A DNA stretch of 64,000 nucleotides from Gorillibacterium timonense (GTDB taxonomy: Bacteria; Bacillota; Bacilli; Paenibacillales; NBRC-103111), in contig NZ_LN881724.1 of NCBI RefSeq assembly GCF_001457415.1, forward strand, positions 868,001 through 932,000. The letters are read 5' to 3'. The stretch's first letter is position 1. Every line of letters starts with the position of its first letter. The notes beneath the pieces are model-generated. The model did no database searches, was not told the DNA's origin, and worked only from the letters and a program-made list of their open reading frames with translations. Position numbers and translations under genes: made by a program. Positions 35,360-43,457 of the stretch are shown piece by piece.

Positions 35360-36265
35360 ATGAGTATTCTTTCTGCAAAAGCCAGAAGAGAATTCAATCG
35401 GAATCTCACAGGCTATCTATTCATTTCTCCCTGGCTGATCGGCTTTCTGGTGCTCTCGCTGTGGCCGATTCTCCAATCCCTGTACTTGTCCTTCACCGAT
35501 TATTCCTTGCTTGAATCTCCCACTTGGATCGGGCAGGACAATTACAAGGAGATCATTCATGATCCGCTCTTTTACAAATCGCTTACCGTCACGTTAACCT
35601 TCGTCTTTACCTCGGTTCCTCTTAAACTGGCTTTTTCGCTGCTGGTGGCCATGCTGCTCAACCGCAGCATTCGGGGAATCAATCTGTACCGGACTGCCTT
35701 CTACTTTCCTTCCTTGATCGGTGGCAGCATCGCGGTGTCCGTTCTGTGGAGAAATATGTTCGGAATGGACGGTTACATCAACCGCATCTTGTCCATCATC
35801 GGCATCGAGGGGACGGGGTGGATCTCCAATCCGGATACGGCGCTCGGGACGCTCGTTCTGCTCAATGTGTGGCAATTCGGCTCGACCATGGTTATCTTTT
35901 TGGCCGGCCTGAAGCAAATTCCCAAGGAGCTCTACGAATCGTCCTCGGTGGATGGGGCAGGCGTCTTTCGGAAGTTCTTCCACATCACGCTGCCTATGCT
36001 GTCTCCGGTCATGTTCTTCAATCTGATTCTCGGCATCATCGGTTCCTTTCAAATGTTTACTTCCGCTTTCATCATTACGAAGGGCGGACCTGCCAACGAG
36101 ACTTACACCTACGCGCTCTTCCTCTACGAGAAAGCCTTCAGTCAGTTCCAAATGGGTTATGCATCCGCATTGGCCTGGATCTTGCTGGTCATCATCGGAC
36201 TCTTTACACTGGTGAACTTCGCGGTATCCAAGTACTGGGTGTTCTACGAATCGGAGGCGAGATAA
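35360..36265 (+). CDS. ABC sugar transporter permease, MalF/UgpA type
   Basis: A 301-residue inner-membrane permease of the CUT1 carbohydrate family with six membrane segments. The cytoplasmic loop that contacts the ATPase is ELYESSSVDGAGVFRKFFHI (EAA loop, with the conserved Gly). The ATG at 35360 follows GAGGTG. Its stop overlaps the start of the second permease (TAATG). No ATPase gene is present; CUT1 systems of Firmicutes often share a common MsmX-type ATPase encoded elsewhere. Confidence 0.93.
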   Translation: MSILSAKARREFNRNLTGYLFISPWLIGFLVLSLWPILQSLYLSFTDYSLLESPTWIGQDNYKEIIHDPLFYKSLTVTLTFVFTSVPLKLAFSLLVAMLLNRSIRGINLYRTAFYFPSLIGGSIAVSVLWRNMFGMDGYINRILSIIGIEGTGWISNPDTALGTLVLLNVWQFGSTMVIFLAGLKQIPKELYESSSVDGAGVFRKFFHITLPMLSPVMFFNLILGIIGSFQMFTSAFIITKGGPANETYTYALFLYEKAFSQFQMGYASALAWILLVIIGLFTLVNFAVSKYWVFYESEAR

Positions 36266-37104
36266 TGGAGTTGTCCACCCCCCGCCGCAAAGGCGCCGTC
36301 GTTCACATTCTGATGATCGCGGCTTCGATTCTCATGCTTTACCCGGTATTCTGGTGGATCGGAGCCTCGCTCAAGGATGCCTCGGAGATGAGCTCAGCCG
36401 CCATCTGGCCGAAGACGCCGAATTGGGACAATTACGTCAAGGGCTGGAACTTCTCCAAGGAATATACCTTCGCCCGATTCTTCGCGAACACCCTGGTCAT
36501 GGAATTCTGGAATGTGGCCGGAGCTGTCATCAGCAGCTCGCTGGTCGCATTCGGATTTTCCCGTATCAAGTTTGCCTTGAGCAAATTCTGGTTCGCCGTT
36601 TTGCTCATGACCATGATGCTTCCCGGTCAAGTTACGTTGATTCCGCAATACATCATGTACAACAATTTTGGGTTTGTGAACAGTTATGTTCCGCTCATTC
36701 TTCCGCATTTTCTCGGGGGAGGCGCGTTCTTCGTCTTCCTGGTCTCCCAGTTTATCCGGGGAATTCCGAAGGAATTGGATGAAGCCGCCAAGATTGACGG
36801 CACGACCACCTTCGGCTTGTACTTCCGCATCATCCTTCCCCTGATCGTTCCCGCCTTGATGAATGTCGCGATCTTTACCTTCATTTGGAGCTGGGATGAT
36901 TTCATGGCTCAAATGCTTTATCTGAATACCATCGACAAATATACGGTGGGTCTTGCGCTTCGGATGTTTATCGATCAATTCGATGTCCAGTGGGGGCAAT
37001 TGCTTGCGATGTCATTGCTTTCGGTCATGCCTTCCGCTCTAATCTTCCTCTTCGCACAGCGCTACTTTGTTGAGGGGATCGCAACAACAGGCTTGAAAGG
37101 GTAA
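36265..37104 (+). CDS. ABC sugar transporter permease, MalG/UgpE type
   Basis: A 279-residue second permease of the same CUT1 importer. Six membrane segments are visible and the EAA loop is ELDEAAKIDGTTTFGLYFRI. The start codon overlaps the upstream stop by 1 bp, which fixes the start at 36265. It pairs with the preceding permease to form the channel, and the substrate-binding lipoprotein gene follows 23 bp later. Confidence 0.93.
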   Translation: MELSTPRRKGAVVHILMIAASILMLYPVFWWIGASLKDASEMSSAAIWPKTPNWDNYVKGWNFSKEYTFARFFANTLVMEFWNVAGAVISSSLVAFGFSRIKFALSKFWFAVLLMTMMLPGQVTLIPQYIMYNNFGFVNSYVPLILPHFLGGGAFFVFLVSQFIRGIPKELDEAAKIDGTTTFGLYFRIILPLIVPALMNVAIFTFIWSWDDFMAQMLYLNTIDKYTVGLALRMFIDQFDVQWGQLLAMSLLSVMPSALIFLFAQRYFVEGIATTGLKG

Positions 37105-37127
37105 CTATCCCAAGGAGATGATACCAG

Positions 37128-38444
37128 TTGAGAAGAAAAAAAGGGGCTATCGCATTCGTATCCATGGTTGTCGGCATGTCGCTTCTCGTAACCGCTTGCG
37201 GAGGATCCAAATCTTCTGAGAGCGCTGACCCGAAGAGCACGGGAACATCCGGCTCGGCGGATTCCGCCAAGCTGAGCATCATGTGGTGGGGGTCACAGGA
37301 GCGGCATGACGCGACCGTTCAGGCGCTCGATCTCTACACCAAGAACAACGCAGGTGTTACGTTCTCGCCGCAGTACACGGACTGGGACGGCTATTGGAAG
37401 AAGCTGCCGACCTTGGCAGCCTCCAAATCGATGCCCGATGTCTTCCAGATGGATGCGGCTTACATTCAGGAATATGTCAGCCGGGGATTACTAGAGGATC
37501 TGAGCGCGATCGACCTGGGCGGCGCCATTGACGAGAAGGTCATCGAGAAGTCCAAGATCGATGGCAAGCTGTATGGCGTTCCGCTCAGCTACAACGGAAC
37601 CGGCTTTGTCTATAACAAGCCGGAGCTGGAAGCGGCCGGCATGACCTTGCCGAAGAAGGATTGGACCTGGGATGAATTCTTCGCCTTCGCCGAAGAGGGC
37701 CGAGCCAAGCTGCCGAAGGGCAAATACGCTATCGGCGACTATACGTCCGTCTGGAATTGGTATCAGGATTACCAAATGGCATACGGCAAAGGCCCCGTGT
37801 TCCAAGACGGAACGAAGCTGAACATCGACAAGGATCTCTGGTTCACCTTCCAGAAGAAATATGAGGATTTCCGTGCACGGGACATCATCCCGAGCGCTTC
37901 GGTATCTGCAGCGACCGTAGAAAACGATCCGAAGGCGGATCCGCTGCTGTCCGGCTTGACGATGACCCGCGGCGTAGCGGTAGGCGCTGTCAGCGCTTTG
38001 GAGAAAATGATGCCCGGCAAGCTCGAAGTGGTGAACAACCCGGTCGGACCAAACGGCGGCGGCTGGGCGCAATCGACGATGTACTGGGTTGTCAGCAAGG
38101 ACTCGGAGCACAAGGCGGCTGCGGAGAAGTTCCTGAAATGGATCGTCAGCGATACGGAAGCCGGCAAAGTCCTGAAGACCACCCGCGGCATTCCGATCAG
38201 CGGCGTCATCTTCGATTCGATTAAATCAGACCTTTCTACAGGCGAATTGCTCGGCATTGAGATGTATAATATGGCTGCGGACAAGGCGATGCCCTTCGCG
38301 CCGGCTCCTCCGGGATGGTCGGATTTCGTGAAGACCTATTCCGATACGATGACCGAGGTCATGTTCAAAAAGAAGACGCTTGATCAAGCCTTCGATACCA
38401 TCATGAAGAAGGGCGAAGAGGTTCAAGCCAAATTGTCTAAGTAA
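37128..38444 (+). CDS. ABC sugar transporter substrate-binding lipoprotein
   Basis: A 438-residue lipoprotein of the family 1 solute-binding proteins. The signal peptide ends with the lipobox LVTAC (Cys near residue 24). A Ser/Gly/Asp linker follows, and the mature domain begins LSIMWWGSQERHDATVQAL. The start is TTG with AAGGAG about 10 nt upstream. It captures a sugar outside the cell and delivers it to the two permeases encoded upstream. The uxuA gene that follows suggests a uronate or an oligo-uronide as substrate. Confidence 0.92.
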   Translation: MRRKKGAIAFVSMVVGMSLLVTACGGSKSSESADPKSTGTSGSADSAKLSIMWWGSQERHDATVQALDLYTKNNAGVTFSPQYTDWDGYWKKLPTLAASKSMPDVFQMDAAYIQEYVSRGLLEDLSAIDLGGAIDEKVIEKSKIDGKLYGVPLSYNGTGFVYNKPELEAAGMTLPKKDWTWDEFFAFAEEGRAKLPKGKYAIGDYTSVWNWYQDYQMAYGKGPVFQDGTKLNIDKDLWFTFQKKYEDFRARDIIPSASVSAATVENDPKADPLLSGLTMTRGVAVGAVSALEKMMPGKLEVVNNPVGPNGGGWAQSTMYWVVSKDSEHKAAAEKFLKWIVSDTEAGKVLKTTRGIPISGVIFDSIKSDLSTGELLGIEMYNMAADKAMPFAPAPPGWSDFVKTYSDTMTEVMFKKKTLDQAFDTIMKKGEEVQAKLSK

Positions 38445-38456
38445 GGATGATGAGTG

Positions 38457-39431
38457 ATGCAAGTTGCGGAAGCTTATTTCTATCATGATTATGTATGCGA
38501 GCTCTGGAGCCTTGCCAAGCAGATGGGGATTACTGACGCGGTCGTTCCCCTGACCGCTCTAGCAGAAGGCAACGCCTGGGAATACGAGAATCTCTCGCAA
38601 GTGAAGAAGATGTACGAGGAGGAAGGGCTGCGGGTCACGGTCGTCGAAAGCATGCCTCCTTCCAACAAGATCAAGCTGGGCTTGCCCGGCCGAGATGAAG
38701 AGATCGAGTATTTCAAAACCTTGATCCGGTCCATGGGACGTCTGGGCATTCCCGTACTGTGCTACAACTTTATGGCGGAGATCGGCTGGTTCCGCACCTC
38801 GATGGAGCTTGAGACTCGCGGAGGAGCACTTGTTTCGGGCTACGACCATGAAGCCATGCAGCAGCTCCCGCTTACCGAGCACGGCTTCGTCAGTGAGGAG
38901 CAGATGTGGGACAACCTGAAATACTTCCTGGAGCGAATCGTACCGGTAGCGGAAGAGGCCAAGGTCAAGCTGGCGCTTCATCCCGACGATCCGCCTGTCA
39001 CCCCGCTTCGCGGCATTTCACGGATTCTTCGCAGCGCCGAAGGGCTGCAGCGCGCCATTGACCTGGTGCCGAGTCCTTACAGCGGAATTACCTTTTGCCA
39101 AGGCACGTTGGCGACGGCCGGAGAAGATATCCCGGCCATCATCCGCCAGTTTGGCCGCCAGGGTAGAATCTTCTTTGTTCATTTCCGGGATGTAGCGGGA
39201 ACGCCGCAGAGCTTCCACGAAACCTTTCATGATGACGGCAAGACGGATATGCTGGAAGCCATGATGACCTACCGCGAAGTCGGCTTCGACGGACCGATCC
39301 GGGCGGATCACGTTCCGACGATGGCTGGGGAGAAGAATGATTTTCCCGGTTATGAAGTCATGGGACGGCTGTTCGGCAACGGCTACATGATCGGCTTGAT
39401 GGAGGCCGCGGGCTACAAGAGAAAGCGTTGA
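38457..39431 (+). CDS. uxuA: Mannonate dehydratase
   Basis: A 324-residue UxuA-family enzyme. It removes water from D-mannonate to give 2-keto-3-deoxygluconate in glucuronate breakdown. Family blocks include LALHPDDPP, GITFCQGT, IFFVHFRDVAG (metal-binding His) and IRADHVPTMAGE. It is somewhat shorter than the 360-residue Bacillus UxuA. A GTG 3 bp upstream is an alternative start. It is the last gene of the transporter operon. uxaC, uxuB and kdgK are not in the window, so the pathway is incomplete here. Confidence 0.88.
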   Translation: MQVAEAYFYHDYVCELWSLAKQMGITDAVVPLTALAEGNAWEYENLSQVKKMYEEEGLRVTVVESMPPSNKIKLGLPGRDEEIEYFKTLIRSMGRLGIPVLCYNFMAEIGWFRTSMELETRGGALVSGYDHEAMQQLPLTEHGFVSEEQMWDNLKYFLERIVPVAEEAKVKLALHPDDPPVTPLRGISRILRSAEGLQRAIDLVPSPYSGITFCQGTLATAGEDIPAIIRQFGRQGRIFFVHFRDVAGTPQSFHETFHDDGKTDMLEAMMTYREVGFDGPIRADHVPTMAGEKNDFPGYEVMGRLFGNGYMIGLMEAAGYKRKR

Positions 39432-39484
39432 TCCCCGCTTGAACGAGTGATCACCGGCTTATGAAACTCCCTTGATTCAAGAGG

Positions 39485-39512
39485 CGGCACATACCCTAGG
39501 TATGTGCCGTTT
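39485..39512 (+). terminator. Terminator-like hairpin after uxuA
   Basis: CGGCACATACC pairs with GGTATGTGCCG around a 3-nt loop; only TTT follows, so termination may be partial. Confidence 0.65.
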
Positions 39513-39652
39513 GCAGTCGCCGGACCCTCCGGCAATAGGCCGATACCCCCATCTGTCCGATCGTCGATCTCCGAATTTTCGGGCAACTTCCCCCCCTCTC
39601 ACGCATACACATTAATACGTTCATTTTAATCGCGAGAGGAAAGGAGGCTGCC

Positions 39653-41548
39653 ATGGACATCTTTGAACGAATCGCCAGGCACCGGGAAGAGAACGAGAAG
39701 CTGACATGGGCTGGAACGTTTGCGGAATACGTCGAGAAGGTCCGAAAAGAACCGGAACTGGCGATGACCGCACACGCTCGCGTCTACCGGATGATCGCAG
39801 CGGAAGGAACAGAGACCGTGAACGGCCAAACCAAACATAAATTCTTTGAGAATGAAATATTCGGGCTTGACCGCTCTCTGGAACGGCTTGTCGAGGAATA
39901 CTTTCATTCGGCAGCGCGTCGACTTGATGTCAGGAAGCGGATCCTGCTCTTGATGGGGCCGGTGAGCGGCGGGAAATCCACTTTGGTGACCATGCTAAAG
40001 CGGGGGCTGGAGCGGTTTTCGCGGACGGAGGAGGGCGCGGTCTATGCCATCCAGGGCTGCCCGATGCACGAGGACCCGCTGCACCTCATTCCACTGGAGC
40101 TGCGCCCCGATATCGAAAAAGAGCTGGGCGTACGCATCGAGGGAACGCTCTGCCCATACTGCCAGCTTCGGCTGAAGACCGAATTCGCGGACAAAATCGA
40201 AGCCGTTCCGGTGGAGCGTGTCTTGATCTCGGAGACGTCCCGCATCGGAATCGGCACCTTCAGCCCGTCCGATCCGAAATCGCAGGACATTGCGGACCTG
40301 ACGGGAAGCATCGACTTCTCCACGATTACCGATTACGGCTCCGAGTCCGATCCTCGCGCTTATCGCTTCGATGGAGAACTCAACAAAGCCAACCGCGGCA
40401 TGATGGAGTTCCAGGAGATGCTCAAATGCGATGAGAAGTTCCTCTGGAACCTGCTATCGTTGACCCAGGAGGGTAATTTCAAGGCGGGCCGCTTTGCGCT
40501 TATCTCCGCCGACGAGCTGATCGTCGCGCATACGAACGAGACGGAATACCGCGCCTTCATCGCCAACAAGAAAAACGAAGCCCTTCAATCGCGGATGATC
40601 GTCATCCCGGTTCCCTATAACCTGAAGGTGGCGGAAGAGGAGAAGATTTACGCGAAGCTGATTCACCAGAGCGAAATGAACCATATCCACATCGCTCCGC
40701 ATGCGCTGCGCACGGCGGCGATCTTCTCGATCCTAACGAGGCTGAAGGAATCGAAGAAGCAAGGCATGGATCTGGTCAAAAAGATGCGCATGTACGACGG
40801 GGAGACAATCGAGGGCTACAAGGAAGCGGATCTCAAGGAGATGCAGAACGAGTTCCTCGATGAGGGGATGGCCGGGATCGACCCGCGGTACGTCATCAAC
40901 CGGATCTCCAGCGCCTTGATTAAGCCGGATGTGACTTGCATTAACGCGCTCGACGTGCTGCGCGCCATCAAGGACGGTCTCGACCAGCACGCCTCCATCA
41001 CGAAGGATGAGCGCGAGCGCTATTTGAACTTCATCTCGGCAGCCCGCAAGGAATATGACGATCTGGCCAAGAAGGAAGTGCAGAAGGCGTTCGTCTATTC
41101 CTTCGAGGAATCCGCCAAGACGCTGTTCGAGAATTACCTCGATAACATCGAGGCGTTCTGCAACTGGGGCAAGATCAAGGACCCGCTCACTGGCGAGTCC
41201 GTCGATCCCGACGAACGGCTCATGCGCTCGATCGAGGAGCAGATCGGCGTTTCGGAGAACGCCAAGAAAGCGTTCCGCGAGGAAATTCTCATCCGCATGT
41301 CGTCCTACTCGCGCAAAGGCAAAAAGTTCGACTACAGCTCGCACGAACGGCTGCGCGAAGCGGTGGAGAAGAAGCTGTTTGCGGACCTGAAGGACGTGGT
41401 GAAGATCACCACCTCCACGAAGACGCCGGATGAGCGTCAGCTCAAGCGGATCAACGAGGTGACAGCACGTTTGATCGACAGCCACGGATACTGCCCGACC
41501 TGCGCGAACGAGCTGCTTCGGTACGTGGGGAGCTTGTTGAACCGATAG
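39653..41548 (+). CDS. prkA: PrkA AAA+ protein / serine protein kinase
   Basis: A 631-residue protein of the PrkA family. It has an AAA+ module with Walker A GPVSGGKST (about residues 102-110), sensor regions, and a C-terminal PrkA domain (KKFDYSSHERLREAVEKKLF). A zinc-like LCPYCQLR and a C-terminal YCPTCANELLRYVG are present. In Bacillus PrkA is made in the mother cell during sporulation and influences sigma-K-dependent genes; protease activity has also been reported. In many spore-formers it is followed by yhbH and spoVR, but here the next gene is an unrelated convergent one. The ATG follows AAAGGAGG. Confidence 0.95.
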   Translation: MDIFERIARHREENEKLTWAGTFAEYVEKVRKEPELAMTAHARVYRMIAAEGTETVNGQTKHKFFENEIFGLDRSLERLVEEYFHSAARRLDVRKRILLLMGPVSGGKSTLVTMLKRGLERFSRTEEGAVYAIQGCPMHEDPLHLIPLELRPDIEKELGVRIEGTLCPYCQLRLKTEFADKIEAVPVERVLISETSRIGIGTFSPSDPKSQDIADLTGSIDFSTITDYGSESDPRAYRFDGELNKANRGMMEFQEMLKCDEKFLWNLLSLTQEGNFKAGRFALISADELIVAHTNETEYRAFIANKKNEALQSRMIVIPVPYNLKVAEEEKIYAKLIHQSEMNHIHIAPHALRTAAIFSILTRLKESKKQGMDLVKKMRMYDGETIEGYKEADLKEMQNEFLDEGMAGIDPRYVINRISSALIKPDVTCINALDVLRAIKDGLDQHASITKDERERYLNFISAARKEYDDLAKKEVQKAFVYSFEESAKTLFENYLDNIEAFCNWGKIKDPLTGESVDPDERLMRSIEEQIGVSENAKKAFREEILIRMSSYSRKGKKFDYSSHERLREAVEKKLFADLKDVVKITTSTKTPDERQLKRINEVTARLIDSHGYCPTCANELLRYVGSLLNR

Positions 41549-41591
41549 GAGTCTTGGTATCGAAGTAGGGGAGAGAAACGAAACGGTTCGA

Positions 41592-42320
41592 TTAAGGAAA
41601 GGAAAACAGCGGGTTCAGCGGATTGCCGCCTACGGTTTGATGCTCAATGGCATACGATAGGTAGGAAGAACCGTCGGAGCGGTTTTTGAAAACAAGCAGG
41701 TACTGCTCTCCCGAGTCCGCTTGAATTTGAACCCAATTTCCCTTCTTCTGACGTTGCCAGGAAGGGTGCAGGCCGTACTTCTCTCGAATTTCAGAGCTAA
41801 ACCACAAGGATTCGGCATCCTTGACCGGAATACCTTTGTTTATACAGACCCAATACATGCCGCGAACGATCTCGCTTTCGACGCCACTGGAAGAATCGGG
41901 ATCGAGAATGCCGGATAGCTTCGCCTGGATGGCAGAATCTTCTTCAAACACATTAACCGCGCGCACTCCTTGCAGCTTCGCTAGGATGTGATTGCGGTCC
42001 CAAGTGTCTTGAAAGGAACCAACCGGTGTCCAGAGGAAGGGAAGCAGGAACGAATTAGCGGCAAACAAGCCGCAGGCTAACCCAAGCGCGATCCGTTTGT
42101 GCATTCGATTCGGTTTTGATTCTCTTCTGCGCAGATAGAGCAGCCAAGCGATCAAAATGCCAAGAGGCAGAGAAAGCTCTCCGATTCGGAAAACGAGCAG
42201 GCCTGACGCTAGGTAGAGAAAGAGCTTAAGGAGATCGTACCGCTCAGGCTCTCGGGGGAATCGATAGAGAAGAAACAAGAAGACGAGCAGTAACAAACCG
42301 ATTATCCAATATCCTGACAT
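41592..42320 (-). CDS. Membrane protein of unknown function
   Basis: A 242-residue protein with three hydrophobic segments in the first 105 residues (4-18, 31-66, 78-95) and an exported or peripheral C-terminal half of mixed character (FEEDSAIQAKLSGIL, MYWVCINKGIPVKDAESLWF). No family was recognised. The ATG has GGAGG 5 nt upstream. Single gene. Confidence 0.72.
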   Translation of the reverse strand: MSGYWIIGLLLLVFLFLLYRFPREPERYDLLKLFLYLASGLLVFRIGELSLPLGILIAWLLYLRRRESKPNRMHKRIALGLACGLFAANSFLLPFLWTPVGSFQDTWDRNHILAKLQGVRAVNVFEEDSAIQAKLSGILDPDSSSGVESEIVRGMYWVCINKGIPVKDAESLWFSSEIREKYGLHPSWQRQKKGNWVQIQADSGEQYLLVFKNRSDGSSYLSYAIEHQTVGGNPLNPLFSFP

Positions 42321-42450
42321 GGAAACCTCCGACCTTCATTCTCTACAACTAACGAATATGGGAATATTATCAAGTGATGTATTTTTAGTATAGTATAGAT
42401 GCTTCCGTGCCACCAGTCCCCACTCCTATCGATCCAGGCCAAACAAATAG

Positions 42451-42484
42451 CCCTGCGCAAGTTATTCTGCGCAGGGTTGTTTGT
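42451..42484. terminator. Hairpin downstream of the diguanylate cyclase gene
   Basis: CCCTGCGCA pairs with TGCGCAGGG (9 bp) with T-rich sequence on both flanks (TTGTTTGT on plus, CTATTTGTTT on minus). It probably ends the minus-strand transcript. Confidence 0.65.
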
Positions 42485-42539
42485 ATAATTTGAGAGGTTT
42501 CATCCATCCAAATAGCGGATTTCGTTATCCATCCCCGTA

Positions 42540-43355
42540 TCATGCCGTTCGACGGTAGACGCTGTAACGGCCCTTCCCGAGCTGTTTGGCGGTGTACATG
42601 GCGGAATCGGCTTCCCGCAGCAGCCGTTCTCGATCGATCTTCTCACTTGACCGATTCATGCTGATTCCGATGCTTCCACTGATCGAGAGGGAATGGCCGT
42701 CTACGGTGTACGAGGCCGTTATCGCTTCGAGAATGCTTACGGCCAACAGCTCCGCTTCTTTCAGGGTGCAGCCCCGATCGACGATGACAAACTCGTCGCC
42801 TCCGATGCGATAGATCAGCCTTCTCTTGCGGACAAATTGGCTGAGGCGCTCTCCCACCTGCTGCAGCAGCATATCGCCCACATGATGCCCGAGCGTATCG
42901 TTGACGCTTTTGAACCGGTTCAGGTCGAGGAATAACACGGCTAGGCGTTCCCGACCCTTGTTCTTGTTCCAAAAGTTGTCCATGCCGTTCTTGTTCAGCA
43001 GTCCGGTCACTTTGTCCACGTACGCCAGCTTCTTCAGCAGATCCCGTTCCTCCAGCATCGAGCGGAGCAGAAAGCCGGTGAGCACAAACAGGAAGATCGT
43101 CAGTGCGTAAGCCGGCAACGAAGGCAGCCAGACGGTGAGCTGAGAGAACGGAACCCCGGACGGTCGATTGATCAGATGCATGATACCAAGGCAGCATACC
43201 GTGATGACGACGGCGGACAGGATCCGCAGGATCTTAGGGATGCGTGCGGTCTTTGGAGTGGTTCTGCATATAGTGAGAAGCGCACCGGCGGTGAGCATCG
43301 CGATGAGAAGCGAGAGAACCGCTAGCGAATAGGTTCGGACCTCAAGTAATTGCAT
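42540..43355 (-). CDS. Membrane diguanylate cyclase (GGDEF)
   Basis: A 271-residue protein with three membrane segments (about 10-30, 44-62 and 76-98) followed by a GGDEF domain. The catalytic motif GGDEF is intact at 185-189, so it should make c-di-GMP. The inhibitory RxxD site that usually sits five residues earlier reads RKRR, so product inhibition by that site is unlikely. The ATG at 43355 has GAGG 8 nt upstream. It begins 102 bp after the phosphonate operon on the same strand with no clear terminator between, so read-through is possible. Confidence 0.88.
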   Translation of the reverse strand: MQLLEVRTYSLAVLSLLIAMLTAGALLTICRTTPKTARIPKILRILSAVVITVCCLGIMHLINRPSGVPFSQLTVWLPSLPAYALTIFLFVLTGFLLRSMLEERDLLKKLAYVDKVTGLLNKNGMDNFWNKNKGRERLAVLFLDLNRFKSVNDTLGHHVGDMLLQQVGERLSQFVRKRRLIYRIGGDEFVIVDRGCTLKEAELLAVSILEAITASYTVDGHSLSISGSIGISMNRSSEKIDRERLLREADSAMYTAKQLGKGRYSVYRRTA

Positions 43356-43457
43356 AGGATATCCTCGTCTTGATAAGAGATTGGGCGGTTGGTATCGATG
43401 AATTGCCCCATTCTCCATTGTACCAGACTCCACTGAACAATTTCTGATCGATTTTCT

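Noticed and set aside
39611..39640. Sporulation-type promoter (CATACACAT) before prkA
   Set aside because: A -10-like sequence for sigma-E is present but no matching -35 is found at the right distance.
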